From assembly GCA_002413455.1 (NCBI GenBank), contig DHXA01000084.1, forward strand, positions 1 to 12,462: 12,462 nt of DNA. The letters are read 5' to 3'. The notes under the pieces are model-generated. The model made no database searches. It saw only the letters and a list, made by a program, of their open reading frames with translations, and was not told the origin of the DNA. This document shows, piece after piece, positions 12,238-12,462 of the stretch (positions within the stretch are counted from its first letter, which is position 1; each line of letters starts with the position of its first letter). The translations under genes and the position numbers were made by a program. Source of the DNA: Rhodanobacter sp. UBA5168 (lineage in GTDB: Bacteria > Pseudomonadota > Gammaproteobacteria > Xanthomonadales > Rhodanobacteraceae).

Positions 12238-12462
12238 TCAGAATCGCAAACGCACGCCGGCAACGAACTGCCGATCCGTCGACGGCTGGTGATCTTGCCG
12301 GGCGTAGTCGGCCGTCGTGCCGTGGCGATGTGTCCAGATTACGCCGATGTAGGGGGCGAAAGGTCGACGGATTTCGTAGCGCAGGCGCATGCCCAGCTGG
12401 GTATCGGCGATGCCACGGCCGATGCGGCGGGAAGGATCGTTGCGGCCATAGAGGTTCAACTC
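12238..12462 (-). CDS. copB: Copper resistance protein B, C-terminal part
   Basis: The last 74 residues of CopB are present; the gene begins outside the right edge. CopB is an outer-membrane beta-barrel of the copAB (pcoAB) copper-resistance system and is usually preceded by the multicopper oxidase CopA. Seen here are ELNLYGRNDPSR, the strands TQLGMRLRYEIRRPFAPYIG (a near-signature CopB stretch) and VIWTHRHGTTADYAR, and the closing FVAGVRLRF with a terminal Phe, as outer-membrane proteins require. The stop is 9 bp before the cytochrome gene, in the same direction. A CopA gene and a copper-responsive promoter are expected just beyond the window. Confidence 0.9.
   Translation of the reverse strand, partial: ELNLYGRNDPSRRIGRGIADTQLGMRLRYEIRRPFAPYIGVIWTHRHGTTADYARQDHQPSTDRQFVAGVRLRF

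Overview
The window is GC-rich (about 62% by eye), densely coding gammaproteobacterial chromosome. Protein character points to the Xanthomonadales, most likely Rhodanobacteraceae (Rhodanobacter, Dyella or Frateuria type). The clues are a small RsmA/PmtA-like methyltransferase of the xanthomonad type, a HAAS/sensor membrane protein with its PadR regulator, and a CopB-type copper resistance cluster. The assignment is from memory of families, not from a search. No rRNA, tRNA, CRISPR array, phage gene or intact transposase was seen.

Layout, left to right. (1) 104-391: a small unrecognised acidic protein, convergent with a two-gene minus-strand operon (464-1749) of a PadR repressor and a HAAS/sensor-domain membrane protein that overlap by 4 bp. 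(2) 1780-2284: a scarred stretch. It holds a probable PadR promoter/operator, a striking 41-bp near-perfect palindrome, the first 29 codons of a LysR gene (minus) and the first 63 codons of a short-chain dehydrogenase (plus). The last two look like an old divergent lysR-SDR pair that lost most of both genes. (3) 2281-3248: a RidA-family protein whose start codon overlaps the stop of the SDR stump, then an NTF2/SnoaL-like protein. (4) 3343-4913: a LysR regulator divergent from a five-helix membrane protein of unknown function, probably its target. (5) 4914-5290: a gene-poor gap with an inverted repeat that resembles IS21-family end sequences, plus a possible 35-codon ORF.

(6) 5291-6920: an exported cyclophilin-type prolyl isomerase followed by a small SAM methyltransferase, each apparently with its own promoter. 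(7) 7126-10291: a large AsmA-family envelope protein and an EamA/DMT transporter. A perfect 10-bp inverted repeat between them carries a -10-like TAGAAT in its loop. (8) 10372-12462, minus strand: the tail of a copper operon. The C-terminus of outer-membrane CopB enters from the right edge. It is followed 9 bp on by a membrane-anchored c-type cytochrome with a His/Asp/Met-rich tail, and 3 bp later by an acyltransferase-3 family membrane protein.

The most interesting part is the right edge, where a cytochrome with a metal-binding-like tail and a membrane acyltransferase are coupled to copper resistance. Next come the scar around 1854-2284 (palindrome plus two gene stumps) and the IS-like relic around 4958-5148. 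Most of the rest is ordinary housekeeping and accessory sequence.
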